Source: Stichopus chloronotus | Lineage: Eukaryota > Echinodermata > Holothuroidea > Aspidochirotida > Stichopodidae | NCBI GenBank assembly: GCA_021234535.1 | Contig: CM037838.1 | Location: 11,677,929 to 11,741,928, forward strand | Reading direction: 5' to 3' | Length of the DNA: 64,000 bases | Shown here: one piece after another, positions 13,340-27,200 of the stretch | Numbering within the stretch: the stretch's first letter is position 1 | Layout: each line of letters starts with the position of its first letter | Notes under the pieces: model-generated | Told to the model about the DNA's origin: nothing | The model's database searches: none | What the model saw: the letters and a program-made list of their open reading frames with translations, nothing else | Program-made: the position numbers and the translations under genes

Positions 13340-13724
13340 CTGAATTTGAAAATGTGGAAGGGAAGAAAAAAAAAAAACTAAATGGAATAAACACACTGAT
13401 TTACATGGATTCATGTGATTGTAAAATTAGATCCACATCATGGGACACAAACCACTGTGTTGCAAGCATGCCTCCTCGTCGGTGTTGATTCTACAAAATT
13501 CAGTTATTGTGACAGTCTCCGCATATTTACAGTACTGTATGTGGCTGCTTAAATTACCATGCTTGGTCTGGCTTTGACGCTATTGTACATTTATGCTAAT
13601 TGCACTACATTTATGTAAGGTTTTGCATATCATCAAAGATGATGTTGAAGTTTTGCAAACCTGAGGGGAATGCACTACCAGCAGACACCTTCTGTACAGG
13701 TAGCCTGGAGCTCAAATAGTCCAA

Positions 13725-14030
13725 TGCAATTTAGAAAATAGCATACTGTAGGGGTTAACTCATGATGGTGGTAGCCCACTTGGCACGACAATTTACTAAA
13801 AGCATAGCAACAAACCCACAGTGGGGGTAGCCCACTACAATTTCGCAAATACTGCAGCAGAGGAACAAATTGTGGGGATTATGCCTGATACAATTTAGAA
13901 AATAGCATAGGAGTTAACTCATGGTGGGCCCACTACAATTCACTAATAAAGCGTAGCAAAAAACTCACAATGGGGTTGCCCGATACAAATTTAGAAAATA
14001 GCATATAGGGGACTCACAGTGGGAACAATT
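13725..14030. repeat. Degenerate tandem repeat, roughly 60-100-bp units
   Basis: Several imperfect copies of a unit containing GTAGCCCACTACAATTT, AATAGCATA and AACTCAC(A/G)(G/A)TGGG. Lengths vary and the period is irregular. A 125-codon minus-strand reading frame just beside it carries no recognisable domain. Confidence 0.6.
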
Positions 14031-17000
14031 TAATTGTAACATACAAACTATCTGACCAATAACTGCAGACTTCAAACCCAGAACAGAAATGTATCACATA
14101 CAGTAACACAAGAACACAAAAAACTATGGGGACCTTAAGAAAATAATTTAATTCTACTGTAGATATTGTTTTCAGAAGACGTTGTCTCTCGGTGTTGCAG
14201 ATGACTTCACTGTACATGTGAGGATCACTTTGAGCAGTATATACAGTATCAACAGAGCAAATGTCATAGAAATTAGTTACTGTACAATACACCTGCCAGT
14301 GGCGTGACTGTGTCAGATGATCTGAATTTAGCGACTTCGCACAGACTTCGTCTGACATTTTAAATGAATTAATATTCACACACACACACAAAAAATTCAG
14401 TTTTAGTTTGAAAAAGTATTTACATTTGCAAAATGTATTACCTTACTATGAGGGCATGCCTGTCCCACTTTAATGAATAATTTACCTACTTTCAAAAGGT
14501 GAATTCACCAATGTTACTGGATGACAAAACCTCGCAGGTTGATGACGTTAAACATTTCGGCACACTTCTCCAAAGGTGTCGGCATCCTCTCAAATTAATG
14601 GCTTTAATACTCAGATAACAAAACGATTTTGAGGCCGCAATATCTCAACCTACATCATTCTTCACCTTTCATATTGTTGCGGTATTTAGAACTGTTCGCT
14701 GTCAATGTTTTCCAGACATTGCCTGCGTAACTTGCTATTCTGCACAAGCCAAATCCCCTTCTCTGCTGGTTTCTGTGAATTTATTTAAATTAAATGATCT
14801 AATTTACAAATAGTTTTGTCAAATTTTACTTATCATTGCAATGGATGAACTTCTCCCCGCTCCTTTTTCTTCCTTCTACATTTCCACAGAGCGAAAAATT
14901 CTGTTCGTAATTACCATGTTAGACATACTCGCCGATGCGATGGTTGCGCTTTTTTTATCTTTGGATGCTACACAAAATATGCCCTACTATTCTTCTGTGA
15001 ATTGGAACAGCAGAATTCGGTGCTGCAAAGTTCACCAGTCACATCTAAGAAACCTCACAACACAAGCTTTACAAAATAACGTAATGACTTTATAGAAATC
15101 GTAGAAGTTGTGGAAGGGCCGGGATCGATGGGGTCCAAATAGGTGGTGTTGTGTCATGTGACTTGGCAGCCAGGGGTCTTTTTTTTTCTTTTTCTTCTGT
15201 GTTTTCATTTTAGTTTGCTTCACTCTTACTTTGAGTACCCTCGCTGTGGGCCTACTTGAGCAGTCAAATTAAAAGAGAAATTGATACGAAAATTATAAAT
15301 GATTAAAACTGGCACACAATTCCAAACCTGAATAATCGTGACAGAAAGTTACAGATGATTGTATGTGACAGGACACATCATCAGTCAACAAAATGATGTG
15401 TTTCGTTTGGATCGTAATAACACTTTTTATGGAAGAAAACAGAAAGCTGTCATTGAGCTTGTCAAAGTAGCGGAGTTCAAGGTATCTCTGACATTACATT
15501 GGCAAGAAAACAAACAGTGTGGCCTGCAAGAAATTAGGGACTGCAAGCTAAATATTCACCAAACCAATTAAAATTCAGAAAGTCAACAGTCTACAGCAAT
15601 TCTTTAAGCACATGCACATATGCAAATAAGAACACAAACTGCATGTACACACGTACTGTATAAATAAAAGAGAAAAACATCAGATAACATCCTCTCACAA
15701 AATTAATGAACAAAACCTGCAAGGTTAGACTTCCTTTTAGAAAACATCACACTTTATGTCAACTGCAGTCTCTACTTAAGCTGCAGTGAATTAGTCTGAC
15801 CTTGTTGAAAATCGTGTATTCGATAAAATATAATTCAGACTTCTAAGACAAAGTTTAATCAACTTAATCATCTTCTAGGAAAAAAGAAAAACAGGTTTGC
15901 TTTCAGAGTTTCACCTTAGTTGTTGTACTTTTATTGCATGATTCCAAATCCATGAGTCAATCATATCTCGGGGAACTTGCTTCTAAATGTTCAGATCAAA
16001 AAGAGCATAACATACCACCATCTAGAACTGCATCCATGAACAAAACACTGACGTGTTCAATGATGTCGGAAAACATTCAGACAAGTTTTTAACAAGGTGG
16101 CAAGGCACTTTAAAAGGGCAGACATTTGGCAGATGGCCTGTGAATAGCTGGTGAGAGCGAAATCCACGAATGCAGAAAGTTACGCTGAAAGCATGTAATA
16201 CATAGATCTCCTGCCTGTGCCCGCAAGCCCAATTAAGAATGACGCGAGGCGAGCCATGCAGCTAATCTGCCTTATATCAAACATGACTGACAAATGCACA
16301 TCTGGGTAAATTATTGAAAAGTAATTTATGATGAAGAGTAAATTCAAAACAACAAGAACTATAGCCCATATTTCATTTTCCTACAGTATGTTTTATTTTT
16401 TTTCTCTCTACCAGACACAGCCATACCGCATCACTCAAAAATTACTCTCATGATGTTTTTGATTAATTTCATTCCAACCTGTGGCATCTCAAAATTAATT
16501 TGCCGCGATGAAATATTTTCCATTTGGCTGAACAGGAAAATGAAAACCAGATTTGTCTTTAAGGTTTCTAAGTTGCATGAAAAGAATACCATTTGATGAA
16601 AACTAAAATGGGGGAAAAAGGAAGAAAAAATTAAATGTCAGACATTAAAGAGAGCAGCTAGAAATTGAAGGCAATATTTGCAAATAAAAGAAAACAACTA
16701 ACTTCCAGACTTGCCTGGGGAGGAAAAAATGGAAATGGGAGAGTTATGCACTTGGAATTTAAGTTAGATGTTATTTTATGTCTTTCTGAATCACACCACA
16801 ATTTGACTTGTATGAGAGGGGTCAGAAAAAGTAGAAGGGAGAGTGACCAGAACTAAACATAATTTTCATGAATTTCAAAACAGTCTTTTCACATAACTGA
16901 TACATGTTTTACTTGATACATGTAATTTTTTTCTTTTCGTGCATTTTTCAATTAAAAGTCTTGTACTTGTTACGATAATGGGAGTACTTGAAAGGTTTGT

Positions 17001-19803
17001 TGCACATATTTAAGCATAAAAGAAACTGTAGGTGGTGATGGGATATTTTCTCTAATTATACATCTCAGTGCTACATTGATCATCCAGTCACTAAATGTGG
17101 GAATCATCAAAGGGGCATTGAAACATGAACATGTAAGGAAAGCCTTAAAAATCTATCCAAGGATCATCTAAGGGTCCACAAAGCTTCACACTGATGCTTA
17201 TTACTCAGCCTGCCTTTATCAAATGCTTGAGTGAACACGTACAGCCTCTACATATGGGCTCTCAGAGACCAGCAGATATGTGCACCGGAGCATGACTTAT
17301 TACTCTCTGGTTGCTATCCTCATTACAATGGGTGGCAACGGCTCACTCTGAGATGATCTCGGGTTAGATCTGTGAGGATAAGGCATTTAACGAGACGCAC
17401 AAGCAAGTTACTGCTGTGTGAAAATGTTCACATGGCATGACTTTAAATGGTGTCTTTGACCTACAGTAAACCAACTTGGATACTGCAAATGACAAACAGT
17501 ATTTGATGTATCTCATTCCTCCAAACATTCCCACATGTGCATTTTCCAAAGAAGTGTTCGCCATTTTCTTTCTTTCAGGGAGAACTGCTATACCCATCTA
17601 TTTCCCCTTTCATCACTGTTTCACAAATTAACCCCACCACCCCCCTCCCCTTTCCCCACTCCTGCACAATCCCAGGTTTCCATCACTCCACCTGTATTCA
17701 TGCCCTCTAAATGGATCGATAAGTCTCCCTCTTGTGCAGAGGTTTCAAGCTTCATCTTTAGCGACCTCCATCCTCTCCCAGTATACATCAAAGATATCGG
17801 AATGTAAAATGTGCATGATAGTTTGAGAAACCTTTTTCATCATAATTAACATTTTTCAAGGGATGCCCGGGGAAGTGGAGAGGAATTCACAAAAGCCAGA
17901 AAAGACAACAAAAAAATAATACGCTCCACAATCAATCTCGAAAGAGATTTAACAAAATGATATTTAACCGCAACAAGAGGGGAAGAAACACGAGGATGAA
18001 AAGATTAAGCCCTCCAAACAGATTTTATCTGATGCGTGGACAAACCGTCAATTTCATTTCCTGGGAGGGAACCTGGAGAAAAAAAAGCTACTTAAAGCAG
18101 CAATCTGGAGACAATCTTCTGAGTAGACAGAACTGGCAGTAAAAAATATTAACCTCATAGGACAAGAGTGCATATGCCACCAAGAATCAAGAAAGTCAAC
18201 TATATCCCAAAAAGAACCAATGATGTGTTTATACCTTTGTGATACTAAAAACTGGATGAGCGTACCCAGTCTACTTCCTTCATGAGATGGAATATGAAAT
18301 TTAAGACATTACTGTTCTGGAGGCAACTTCTATAGCGATGCAATGAAAATTGGGAGACTTGGAAAAGGAAACACTTTGAAAAGACCTCCAAAGTTAATAC
18401 CCGACAAAAGAAACATTTCCAGATGCGGAAAAAGTGCCACATGCAGACATGGTTGTAAATTCATGAACAGCTGCGAGTTTAAAAAGTGGAGAAAGACAAA
18501 GACAAAAAAAAGGTTTTCTCTTAGAAATGTGTTCACCGCCTTCATTTGCAGTCAGACCTGCAGCTGAAAAGGAGAGACGGATGATAAAGGTTGTTAAGGG
18601 ACCTCCTCTTCAAGAAGTAGATTCTCTGAGATGATGTAATAGTGTTGAGCACTGATAGGTTAAGACAGGTGGAGAGAGCATACAGAAAGGGTAGACGGAA
18701 TTGCTACTATACAGCTTTTCAAAAGGGCAAACTTGAGAGCACAGGATTTGAAAATATTCAACTCACGATCAGGAAAAACATCCAGTCATCAATTTGGTCT
18801 GTGCAAAGGTGAACGAAGTAGGGCTGTGCTCATGTAATTTCAGTGCAAGAAAAATAAAGCTACAGTACAAGTGATAGAGGACATTTCGGCAGGGTCACAG
18901 ATTCATTTGAGCACTACAGGAAGTTTTACACAAGAGACGCCTCTGCTACAGTCATCACAGGTATCAACTGAGTGAGAACTGAGGAGCTTGGCCTCAGCAC
19001 AGAACACCTTTCTTATAGCTCTTGATACGTGAGCAGACCAAGGACAAGCAAAAGGCAATGATTTGACCTAATGTTGATATACAGTACAAACCTGTTGGTT
19101 AATCAGTATGTTATCTAATCTCGAGTTGGTTTAACTTACATACTGTAGCTATCTTCAGTTTCATTGTTGTCTAGATTGAGATGTCAATAAATGTCTACAA
19201 GCACAAAATTCTGTAACTATGATCCTCATATCTCAATTTTGACACCTCGGACTGCCAGGGGGGTACAGGGGAAAGCACCATGAATACAAACATACTGTAG
19301 TAATACAATCAGTTATGCAACCCTGGGAAAGTAAATTGCAACTTAAAGGGTCATCTTGAGACATTTTGTGAAATTCAATAAATTGTTCTGAAGTGGCCAA
19401 AATTAATTTATCTCTTACGGATGAAGTGTATCCTGCCCGCCATGTCACATGCAAATGAACATTAATGAGTTGAGTGATTGACAATTCCATTCGTATTTTT
19501 CCTTTTTTTTCTCTTTATTTTTCTTTTTTTCAATGTATGACCAGACACTTTGCTGCATTAACATACATGCATGCAACCAGTACAAGTCGGGGTCACACAG
19601 TAAAAAGAAAAACGACTTTTCATAATTACTGGATGTCAACCTCGACTAATTATACTAATTATATGCATTGCCATGTGGAGGTACTTCCTCCCGTTCAAAA
19701 TATTTGGAACTTTATTTATAGGCCCTATGAACAGAATGTGCTCCTTCAAATACATACAGTAAGGTGCACTTTGTAGACAGTTGCTCTTCGACTGATGTTG
19801 GAT

Positions 19804-19983
19804 TTGACTAAATGGCATGTTTGACTACATGGCATGTTTGACTACATGGCATGTTGACTAAAGGTAATGTTGACTAAAGGTAATGTTGACTAAAGGTAAT
19901 GTTGACTTAAGGTAATGTTCACTAAAGGTAATGTTCACTAAAGGTAATGTTCACTAAAGGTAATGTTCACTAAAGGGCATGTT
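19804..19983. repeat. 16-18-bp minisatellite, about 11 copies
   Basis: Starts with three 17-18-bp copies of TTGACTACATGGCATGT. It then shifts to 16-bp copies of GACTAAAGGTAATGTT and CACTAAAGGTAATGTT, and closes with one CACTAAAGGGCATGTT. The ordered change of variants is typical of block-wise expansion. Confidence 0.9.
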
Positions 19984-21097
19984 GGTCCTGAGAAAGATAC
20001 TGAAGTACATCTTGACATCAATCTGCTGACACAAGTTACTTGATAAACTGTAACAGTTATGTTACTCGAAAGTGGTCTTACATGTTCACGACACTGTGGG
20101 TCCTGTTTACGACTCAACTTCTAGAAGTCACTTTGACCCTCTGTGCAAGTACAGAATACTGCCCTCAATGCAAGGCAAGGCCCTAGTGGCTGATGCGATT
20201 CAGAGAGTCAACAATACGAGCTACAGTCAGAGAGGGGGAGTGATTTAATGCCCTCCTCCCACACAGAGCTTCCCAATACTTGGACCTTCTGACAGAGCAT
20301 AAAGTATGTAGATCCCATAATTGCATTTTAGTACGTGGTGTATCAGATATGGTGCTAGAATTCTTAAAGATTTCTGAACAACATTACGAGGAACCTGAAT
20401 GCACAGATACTGTAAAGAGTCAAACATAAGTTTCATGGTATTCCGAATAAGACCGCAGGTATAATTTGACGCCTACTAATCGTAATTTGATTTTAACCGC
20501 TAATTACCGTCACACTCTACAAACATAAAGGTTGGTATATAGGGTGCTAGCAAAATCTCGACAGCTGTTCCAGTGTTTTTCAATCAGTTCATTTCTCTTT
20601 AATACTAGTATACTTTCACACTTACTTAAAGATTACCCTCAACATTCCACGTTTGTTTTCGATGTTTTGTCGTTGTCTTTGGTACATTTCATGACTATCT
20701 TTGAGTTTTAAGCTTTATGCTATTACTCCTTTTTTTTTCTTTGAACATGCAATCATCAAACTGAACAGAAACTGGTTTGCAACAGTTTTGGTATTATAAC
20801 CAGCTCACTGTGCAAGGTTAGCTTTAAACAGATAGCGATTGTGGGAAGATATATATCACTTAAACAATTAATGTTTGAGACAACCAAGAGATGACTGCGA
20901 GCAGTAAAGGAGATCATCGGAGGGAGGTGGCCTGTAGTCTTCCTCTGTCACCTCAAGTTTCTAGAACTAACATTCCCCAGAAATGCAGAAATTCCTGTCC
21001 AAGTATCATTAGGGCAACTAAACAATTTGGAAGAGGCATATGCCCCTTGTGAAAGTTCTCAAAGTTCACCAGCTACTAGCTTTTCTTTTGCATTTAC

Positions 21098-21255
21098 CTT
21101 TTTCAGTCCTTGGTACTTGACGACCATTAATCGTTCCTGCAGGTGTCTCATCCAGATTCTCTTACATGTCTGGGATGGAGCCGTGAAGCTGATGCTTCCG
21201 CCTCTTGAGGAGAGTGGGTGCTTCGAGGTCAGCAGGAGGATGCGGAATTCAGAAA
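21098..21255 (-). CDS. RGS3: RGS3-like exon 10: C-terminal part of PH-like domain
   Basis: A 158-nt exon 18.7 kb from its predecessor, with a CTTCCCCTGCAG acceptor, an AAAAAG/GTAAAT donor, two leftover bases at the start and phase 0 at the end. It reads SEFRILLLTSKHPLSSRGGS, then ISFTAPSQTCKRIWMRHLQE, then RLMVVKYQGLKK. F-R-I-L-L-L and I-S-F-x-A-P-S are the last PH strands. K-R-I-W-x-x-x-L-Q is the C-terminal amphipathic helix with its near-invariant Trp. Together with the exons at 42.5 and 40.0 kb this makes a PH-like fold of about 107 residues. The correct phase and structural continuity across so long an intron make the join credible. Confidence 0.83.
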
Positions 21256-24200
21256 CTGCAGGGGAAGAAAGCAAAAAGTAGTGCTTTTTAATATGGTGGT
21301 GAAAATACAACAGGCACATTTTTAGCCCTGGGTATTCTTCTGAATAGATAAAAAAAATTATTACATTTTCTAGCTCTCATAGCAATTCTTGAAGATCTCC
21401 CTAACTTGACCTTGAGCAAGGAAAGACCACAAGGAAAAGGGGAAAAAAGAAATGTACGAACAATTTTTTTTTTTTTTCTGTTGGGAATACTGTATGTAGC
21501 TCCCCTGTGAAAGGCCTCTCACTAACACTTTCATGTCCTGAACAACCCATCACAGGCTCTGTGAGTGTGTAAGCAGACACCATGGTGTGTGTGCAGCGTG
21601 TGTGTGTGTGTGTGTGGCCTGTTCTTCCGTTCATCCACTGCATGTAACGCAATACATTTGTTGAGATCTTTAAACGGATGTAAACCGTCAAAGCAACGTG
21701 ACGGATTTGTCACTAGCAGAGAGATGCTTCCATTGGAACATATGCATAGTATTTTCATTGCATTGTCTGGCCACTATTGTAAGAGAATACAAGAAAGAGT
21801 GAGCAAAGGCTCGGTAACTTGAGACATACATGTAGGCTAACACTGTTTGATCAGGGAACACCTTTCAAGCATGTACATGGTACATCATTTGATCGGTGTC
21901 AAGCATGTACATGGTACATCATTTGATCGGTGTCAAGCATGTACATTGTACAGTACATCATTTGATCAGTGTCAAGCATGTACATGGTACATCGTTTTGA
22001 CCGGTGTCAAGCATGTACATGGTACTGTACATCATTTGATCGGTGTCAAGCACATCCATTGTACATCTTTTTTACCGGTGTCAAGCATGTACATGGTACA
22101 TCGTTTGATCAGTGTCAAGCATGCATGGTACATCATTTGATCTGTGTCAAGCACATCCATTGTACATCATTTTGACCGGTGTCAAGCATGTACATGGTAC
22201 ATCGTTTGATCAGAGTCAAGCATGTACATGGTACATCGTTTGTTCAGTGTCAAGCATTTACATGGTAAATCGTTTGTTCGGTGTCAAGCATGTACATTGT
22301 ACATCATTTGACCAGTGTCTAACATGTACATGGTACATCATTTGACATGTGAGAATGCGCCCTTTAGTTCCACTGCCGTGAGTTGGAAGCCAGTGGCTTT
22401 GAAGGACAAATTCTTTCCCTAGTCGGTGACGTATTACGTAACCGCTACCTCCGCGATGCTGACAGAATTTTTCAGCCACACACCAAAATGTGGCACTAGT
22501 TTTGCAGGTTATTGGCTAGAGGATACCAAGATAGTGTTTGATGGCTCATGTACACCCCATTACAGTATGTGGTTGAATTTTTCAATTTGGTGCAGAATTC
22601 ATCAAAATACGTACTTCCAGATGCCTAATCCTTACAAAAATCGTTTAAGGTTTGCTGTTCCCTAAGTGTGCGTCCTCCTTACAAAATATCTCCTACCACA
22701 CGTTTGTTTTGGCGCGAAGCGTTGCCGCAGCAGTTAAATTGTACACAGTGTAGTGCCTGTGCAGTGCAATTAGGACTAGACTGTATGCTGTGTAACTTTG
22801 TTGGAGTAGAGAAGTTTGTACGCCATGTAGGTAACACAAACTTAAGGTGTGATCGATGTAACTTTGGGTGTTAATTTAAAGTGTGATGTTAAGGTTGAAA
22901 TTATGAAGTCAAATCCATAAAATATACGTACGTAATAAGGTATAAAAATATAACATCAGTATGTCTGAAAAGGCTGTCATTGAAATCTCATGTTTAATGG
23001 GGTGCAAGAACATATATTTATTTGGAAATTCACGGTAATGGTACAGTCCGAATGGAGCTAATGATATTGACAATACTGCAGAGGGGGAGGAAGTTTGTTT
23101 GCGAGAAGAACACATTTAAAAACAAAAGAAGACCGTGATATTTTGTTAAATTGCTTCTTACCCAATCAAATTTTTCGTTTGAAAGTGCAATTCAATGATA
23201 AATCGCCGTAAGATTTCGTATCTGGACATATTTTACTGTAAATTTCACTTTTGTGTGTTATCTTGTAAAAAGGAGGCCAGCCAGCCAGCCAATTGAGAGC
23301 GGTATTGAATTTCTTTCGAATGAAGCAGTTGCCTTGATATGTGCCTGGGGCAACGAAATCCGGAACGGTAGTACGATTAAAGGGCGCTTTTTCACATGAT
23401 CAGCATCAAGGATGTACATGGTACATCATTTGACTAGTTTCAAGCATGTACATGATACTTTGTTTGATCGGCATCAAGCATGTACATGATACATCGTTTG
23501 ACCGGTGTCAAGCATGTATATGGTACGGCCTTTGATCTGTGTCAAGCATGTACATGGTACATTCAATGTATGATAGGTGTCAAGCAGGTACATGGTACAT
23601 CATTTGACCAGTGTCAAGCATGAACATGATACCTTGTTTGATCTGCGTCAAACATGTACATGTTATATTGTGTGATCGGTGTACACCTTTCAAGCATATA
23701 CACATTACGTACAGTATATGTTGTGCACTACACTGGTATGTTTGAAACTATAGATACAGTAGAATGAGCAGTCACTGAGTTCAACATTTAACACACTGGT
23801 ACTGAACATTTCAGTACCGTCTTACACAAATGAGCATCAGGCATTCATCCATCTGACTTGGAATGGCACATTGAGTTGAAATCAATAAATTTGTGATGAT
23901 TTTGAAGGGCACAATTTGACCAACTTGCAAGTAATGCTCACAATTAGTATACTTATTCAAGTTTTACATGATAGTTGTGAAAACTGCCTTTTTTCATTCT
24001 TATCCAGCCTCATATGTCTGTATGCATATGAAAAAGTGTGTCTGGTCACAAGTTTCCAGAAACCAAAGTGCATCATGAATTGATTAATGTACATTTGTAT
24101 ATGACACATGTGGATCCGCCTAGTTTTGCCATTTGTTTCAAGCACCTGACAAAAACTTGACATATCACTGGGAAGAATTTAGTGAATTTCACAAAGCAAC

Positions 24201-27200
24201 TTGAAGATGTCCTTTTGTGGGCGGACAACAAATTCCTCTAAATGGACCGAAAGCTCAGTTCAGGTTTGAATTGCCTCTGGGGATAAGTTGAATCAAAACA
24301 GACGGTAATTCACAGCCAAAGTACTAAAGCACAGATTGTTTTGCCAACATAAGTTGTGACTGCAACTTCAATGCACATAGTCTTTGCGGGATGTACTTGA
24401 TGACTCATCTTGTGGACAGAATATAAAATTTTTTTCAAACTTATGGAATCCATCCCGCACTTAATTAACACATGAAACATCCCTGAATAATATTGTTGTT
24501 ATACACATACATGTACGGTAAAGTAAATGCAGTGTTACCAACAGTTACATACAATACACTTCTATCACTCATATGTAAACTGATGTAAGAATACCAAACT
24601 GACTCTTTCAATGAAAAGTTAACCAAGACTGGAACATGCTTTCACAGTACGATAATGCCCGGATCAGGATTCAGGCAAGCGATGCACGAGGGGGCAACCC
24701 GAGTGCATCCAGCCACAGCATTAATCCCCGGGAGTGCATTATCCTTTGGTAAATGCACATGTCACCTGACTGAAAAGGGCCAATAGGAGTTGAGGATTCC
24801 TCTGAAGAGTGTATGAACTAAAGATCTTTAATCAATGTCCAATAACAATTTCAATTAATCACATACAAAAATGGTTTCCAATTTTCTTTGAACATCAGCC
24901 AATTGAACTTGTGTCCTGGAACGACGGAGCAAGCATCTCAGATAATTTTAAATCCTGAACTTTCTTCGCCATCCAGTACGTTACCAAACCACGTAAATGA
25001 CTGCACAATCTTCATTCTTCAATTTAAGCAAATAATTATGGAATATGTCACAAACAATTTGCATCAAAAATTTGAGAAAAAATATCCATTCATATCAGGA
25101 CGTAATTATTTCCAAATATTCTGTGGTTTGGGCAATCTGAACAGAAGAGGAGAAGACATACAAGAAAGTACAAACAGGATCAAAGACTACTGCACTCTCA
25201 ACTCCAACCAATCACCTTTGCTCACCTCCATTCTCACTCCTCATGGTTATAGCCAGATTAAAAGACGACCTGCAAACGAAATATTCAACATTCTTGAGAA
25301 AATGCCGCAGGCTGGGCAGAGGATGTCAGAGAGAATGCTTTATGGCAGGAACAGAATGTTACCATGCATCATGGCAATGACTTTTCAGCCAATGAAGGAA
25401 ATCTGTGCAACTGCCTGAAGCCAGTGCAACGACATTCGAGTAAGAGTAGCTGCCACTTGACACAACATTGAGCGGGCTACGTACGTGCAGTAAAAGTGAC
25501 TACCGGCCTTGAATCAGAGCTACAGTGCCGTACCAAAATAAATAACTTTGTGGAGGTAAAAACAGGTACTTTGAACGTACAGTTACAGTATACACTTAGG
25601 GTACCATCACAGCGGTTTGGAGAGATAACAGTTCTGTTTTGGAAACACGTACCCCAAATGAGATCATCGACTAGCTACTTGACATCAACCAATGGTCCAT
25701 TTAATGCGAAGAATGAGAAATAAGATTTAAAACATCTCAGGCAATAAATTGTCTGATACGGTCATAAATCTGCCATTGAAAACAGTTTGCAAATTCATTA
25801 AAATGCAACACAAACTGTACTGGTGCAGACACGAAGTACTGTACGACCCTCCCCCACCCCCTCAGATAAGGGTGGTGGAGAATATTTGTATATTTGGGCA
25901 GGGTTCAAGGGAATAAAACACAAACACTCAGAGTATGAACTATGAATGCCTTTAATAGATGCACAAGGGCAAGAAAAGTGGTGTTAACTTTGACATTTCA
26001 TTGTACTTTTAACAGGACAACTTGAGATACAATTTGTTTCCTTTCTGTCTTTTTTCCATTTCGTATTCACTTTGAATTATCTCTCTCATGGCTTTCCTGT
26101 TCAGTACACCAAACATCAAAACAAAAGTAAGGAGTGTTCCATAACCAATGACAAGGTCTTAATAGACTTTTTAACACCTCGTTGCATCCATCCCCAATGC
26201 TAGCAACAGTACTTACTGTACAGGACATTTCTTCACTAACATATCATAATTTATCTGGGTTATATAGGACATCCTAATAATTCTTACTGAACTCTCTAAA
26301 TGGAAAATGTACGACTTCATTAATTTGAGACATCAAAATCGTTATACTGTAGGCTCTCGAGGAGACTGGTGAGGGTCGCCTCAGAAACAAAAAGGTCCAC
26401 AAAAATTAGACAATTTACATTTTTTGAAATTCACGTATATTGCTGACTATTGTTGATGACTCCCACACTTTATCCGACCCAAAGAGCAGCAAACCATTAC
26501 AGCATACAAAGAGACACTTCACGGCATGGGAGAAGATACTACTGTGCCTTCTCAACCTCTTCCCTCTGTGAAGCACCGTAAGCTGACTTACAGTAACATA
26601 AACCATAAACTCGATGCATGCTGCTTGCCCTCAAATAATAAGAGTCATGCACTGCCTTTGGAAGGATTCACCTGACACAAAAATCCGGTTACTATGGCAA
26701 TGTTTAGTCACCATCTCAGTCTGTTTCATTTTCTTTATTTTTGTACTGATTGGCTTCTCCCTCCCTCCCTCCCTCCATGTATCAGTAACAAATTTAATGT
26801 ATCCCATGCCATTATTATTCATCAATGCTACAAGACGCTTTTACTTCATATTCTTGTCTTTTTTCCCTTTTTGTTCTATTTTTTTTCCCCTCTTGAATGT
26901 CTCACATGGCGTCTCATTCTCAGTTGAGGAGCGGTGGCTCTTTACTTGAGCTTCAAGTTTCCCCTTCCACACCATTTTTGTGGCAGCCAGAGGCGGCCAA
27001 ATGCCTCGCAGTCTCTTCCATAATGAGGGACTCAAGAAATTGTTGAACACTATCATGTGTGCTTCCCCCTCCCTTCTCCACCCTGAACTCTTTCAGTTTC
27101 GTTGGAAGAGAAATGGAAGGAAAACGATAAAAAAGTACTCTTAAAATTGTGAGCAAAGTGTAACGATCCAAGTTCACAGTGTCGAGAGGACTGCAAGGCA

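Larger units (their letters stand above)
13340..21097. other. Non-coding sequence between the PH-like exon and the candidate exon
   Basis: Contains the degenerate repeat at 13.7 kb, the 16-18-bp minisatellite at 19.8 kb, poly-T/C tracts and short frames without domains. Probably intron. Confidence 0.5.

Noticed and set aside
21847..22345. Overlapping repetitive plus-strand reading frames (GVKHVHGTSFD-type)
   Set aside because: They are translations of the 34-bp minisatellite and not a repeat protein gene.
24888..25418. 176-codon plus-strand open frame, one of the longest outside the gene
   Set aside because: No recognisable domain, ordinary intron-like composition, no clear splice context, and it lies in the intron of the minus-strand gene. 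A frame of this length can arise by chance in 64 kb.
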